Of a DNA stretch of 64,000 nucleotides, positions 62,683 to 64,000 are shown piece by piece. Numbering within the stretch: position 1 is the first letter of the stretch; each line of letters starts with the position of its first letter. The notes beneath the pieces are model-generated. The model saw only the letters and a program-made list of their open reading frames with translations. It did not search any database and had not been told where the DNA came from. This stretch comes from Phycisphaerales bacterium (GTDB taxonomy: Bacteria > Planctomycetota > Phycisphaerae > UBA1845). A program made the position numbers and the translations under genes. The stretch lies in NCBI GenBank assembly GCA_020639095.1, contig JACKHH010000019.1, positions 6,274 through 70,273 of the forward strand, in the 5' to 3' direction.

Positions 62683-62889
62683 GGCCGCACAGGCTCCCTG
62701 GTTGCCTGTATCTGCCTATGGCTTTCCCTACGCTCCGCGAACGGTAGACTACAACGACATTGTCACCGCTCTGTGAACCGTGAGCCGGCAAGACTGCCGT
62801 CCGCCATTTGCAAATACTTCACCAGACGCATTCCGTCACCCGACTGTAAGACCGCACCGGGGCGTCTCCAAGCGCGTAGGAAGTCACCT

Positions 62890-63339
62890 ATGATGTGCAC
62901 AGAAGCCGAGCATGCAAGACCAGCTGAAGATGATGGAAATGCCGTAGCACGTTGGAGCCTCGTGCTTGTTGTCGTAGTCCTCTGTTGGCCGCTCTCGGGC
63001 ATAATGTCGAACTGGTATACACGATATTGGCTGATACGGGATGGCATCGAGGGAACAGCTACGATAGTAGCCGAACACAATCACGGGGTTTTCTCCTACA
63101 AATACACTGTTGACAACATCAGTTTCGATGGTCGCAGCATGAGGAATTGGCAGGACGAACAGTATCGCCATCCCAAGATTGGCCAAGAAGTACCTGTCTG
63201 GTATTCCGCCTCCCATCGACAATTATCAATGCTCTACAAGCCCGATTTCACCTTCGACGCATTTCCATTCGTGTTCATCGTGCTCATTGTTCAATGCGCA
63301 ATCATCCGAGGACTCTGGCGACAACGCGGTTCGGCATAA
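62890..63339 (+). CDS. Small DUF3592-like membrane protein
   Basis: A 149-residue protein with two membrane segments, at about residues 22-42 (LVLVVVVLCWPLSGIM) and near the C-terminus (FPFVFIVLIVQCAIIRGL). Between them is a beta-rich domain (GIEGTATIVAEHNHGVFSYK ... EVPVWYSASHRQ) of the DUF3592 kind, whose role is unknown. AGGAAG lies 6 bases before ATG 62890; a second ATG follows directly. The gene is lower in GC and uses more A/T-ending codons than its neighbours, suggesting later acquisition. Confidence 0.72.
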   Translation: MMCTEAEHARPAEDDGNAVARWSLVLVVVVLCWPLSGIMSNWYTRYWLIRDGIEGTATIVAEHNHGVFSYKYTVDNISFDGRSMRNWQDEQYRHPKIGQEVPVWYSASHRQLSMLYKPDFTFDAFPFVFIVLIVQCAIIRGLWRQRGSA

Positions 63340-64000
63340 ACGGCGGACGGCTTGTTCGGTGAGAGCATCGTTGAGTTACGGCGGGATCGGCAACGAGCAT
63401 GCCGGTCCACGGGTACCTTGTAAGAAATTTCTTGGAGCAAATGGTATGACTTCGCGCGACTGCGAAGCACCGTCGCGGCGCCCAATCAGCCCGATTCGCG
63501 CGGCTTGGCGAGCGCTGGGGATCGCCCTAGCGACAACTCGGGCCTCAATTGACGACCGTGCAGATTGAAGGCGTTGGGGCTCGAACCCAAGACCTACGGC
63601 TTAAAAGGCCAGGGTTCGGGCCCTAACCGCCTGTCATTACGTCATTTATGTACGGTTTCCGGCGTCAAGAACCCTCTGCCGACTGGCTGCACAATCAGCG
63701 GGAACTCACTTCATACAACGAACACAGTCATGAGTGACGCTGGAATGACGCTGGAGCCACACGCGTTCACGCAGTTTGCCACAACATATCTTCTTTGAAA
63801 TTCCGCGTCTCTTCGGCGGCAGAATGTACATCAGCCGCCTATTCCCGAATTCCCACAACCTACCCCGTTCATATCTGGCGCTATCAAAAACGCGGGTAGC
63901 CGATTCGCGAGGATTCGACTGGGGGGCGACATCGACGCCCAAATCATCGTGTACACTTTGATGTATTTCGCTATTAACGCTGTTTGCTTGACCCGGGGTC
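63340..64000. other. Gene-free end of the window
   Basis: About 660 bases with no credible gene; short frames on both strands lack ribosome sites. GC is lower than in the rest of the window. It contains the tRNA-Lys-like remnant at 63566-63612. Confidence 0.5.
63566..63612 (-). pseudogene. 3' half of a tRNA-Lys (TTT), remnant
   Basis: On the minus strand the anticodon arm CTGGC-CTTTTAA-GCCGT (anticodon TTT), a variable loop, a perfect T arm TTGGG-TTCGAGC-CCCAA, the 3' acceptor strand CGCCTTC and discriminator A are all recognisable. Upstream, the expected D arm and the 5' acceptor GAAGGCG are absent, so it is not a working tRNA. Such 3' halves are typical of element integration sites. Confidence 0.5.

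Noticed and set aside
63566..63638. Complete functional tRNA-Lys on the minus strand
   Set aside because: The 5' acceptor strand does not pair with the 3' strand and the D arm is replaced by an unrelated palindrome; only the 3' half is supported.

Overview
The window reads as a chromosomal segment of a GC-rich member of the Planctomycetota; I cannot place the class with certainty. The signs are giant secreted proteins built from tandem D-C-N-x-N-G-x-P-D-x-C repeats, dockerin-like DGDVDL.DF..F..CLTGP modules, a PEP-CTERM protein, a CsrA, and a ribosomal gene order that is only partly conserved. Start codons are often GTG or TTG, and good AGGAG-type ribosome sites fix many of them.

Layout. 1-5.1 kb: the tail of a chemotaxis receptor, a secreted cyclophilin-FKBP fusion, a zincin-like protein, a secreted calcineurin-like phosphoesterase and csrA. 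5.5-15.6 kb: housekeeping genes, namely tRNA-Gln, a short glmU, prs, rplY, pth, rpsF, ssb, rplI, dnaB (all +), purE (-), an unknown gene coupled to pgi, and pgi. Two pairs of short palindromes lie beside ssb and dnaB, and rpsR is absent from its usual place between ssb and rplI. 15.6-48.3 kb: a 33-kb block that is almost wholly extracytoplasmic: a PEP-CTERM protein, three tandem paralogues sharing a roughly 390-residue C-terminal module, an aldo/keto reductase, a beta-helix protein, two lipoproteins, two large repeat proteins and a 1954-residue RHS protein with an unusual repetitive C-terminal tip. 48.4-62.7 kb: tRNA-Ser followed by a signalling and envelope-stress island: three stand-alone CheY-like regulators, a six-BON-domain protein, a HEAT-repeat protein, a YflT-like membrane protein, an NtrB/NtrC-like two-component pair, MgtE, a DegP/HtrA protease, a P3A-type proton ATPase and a methyltransferase. 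62.7-64 kb: a lower-GC stretch with a DUF3592-like membrane protein and a 3' half of a tRNA-Lys.

How the genes may work together. In the signalling island two of the orphan regulators are preceded by sequences matching sigma-54 promoters (GG-N10-GC), and the same island encodes a sigma-54 activator with its kinase. The simplest reading is one local circuit in which the NtrC-like protein switches on receiver proteins and perhaps the envelope and ion genes beside them. In the secreted block, the three paralogues look like one display module carried on different stalks (none, 17 Cys-rich repeats, or three prealbumin-like domains). This is the best candidate for an undescribed surface system here; its function cannot be read from sequence.
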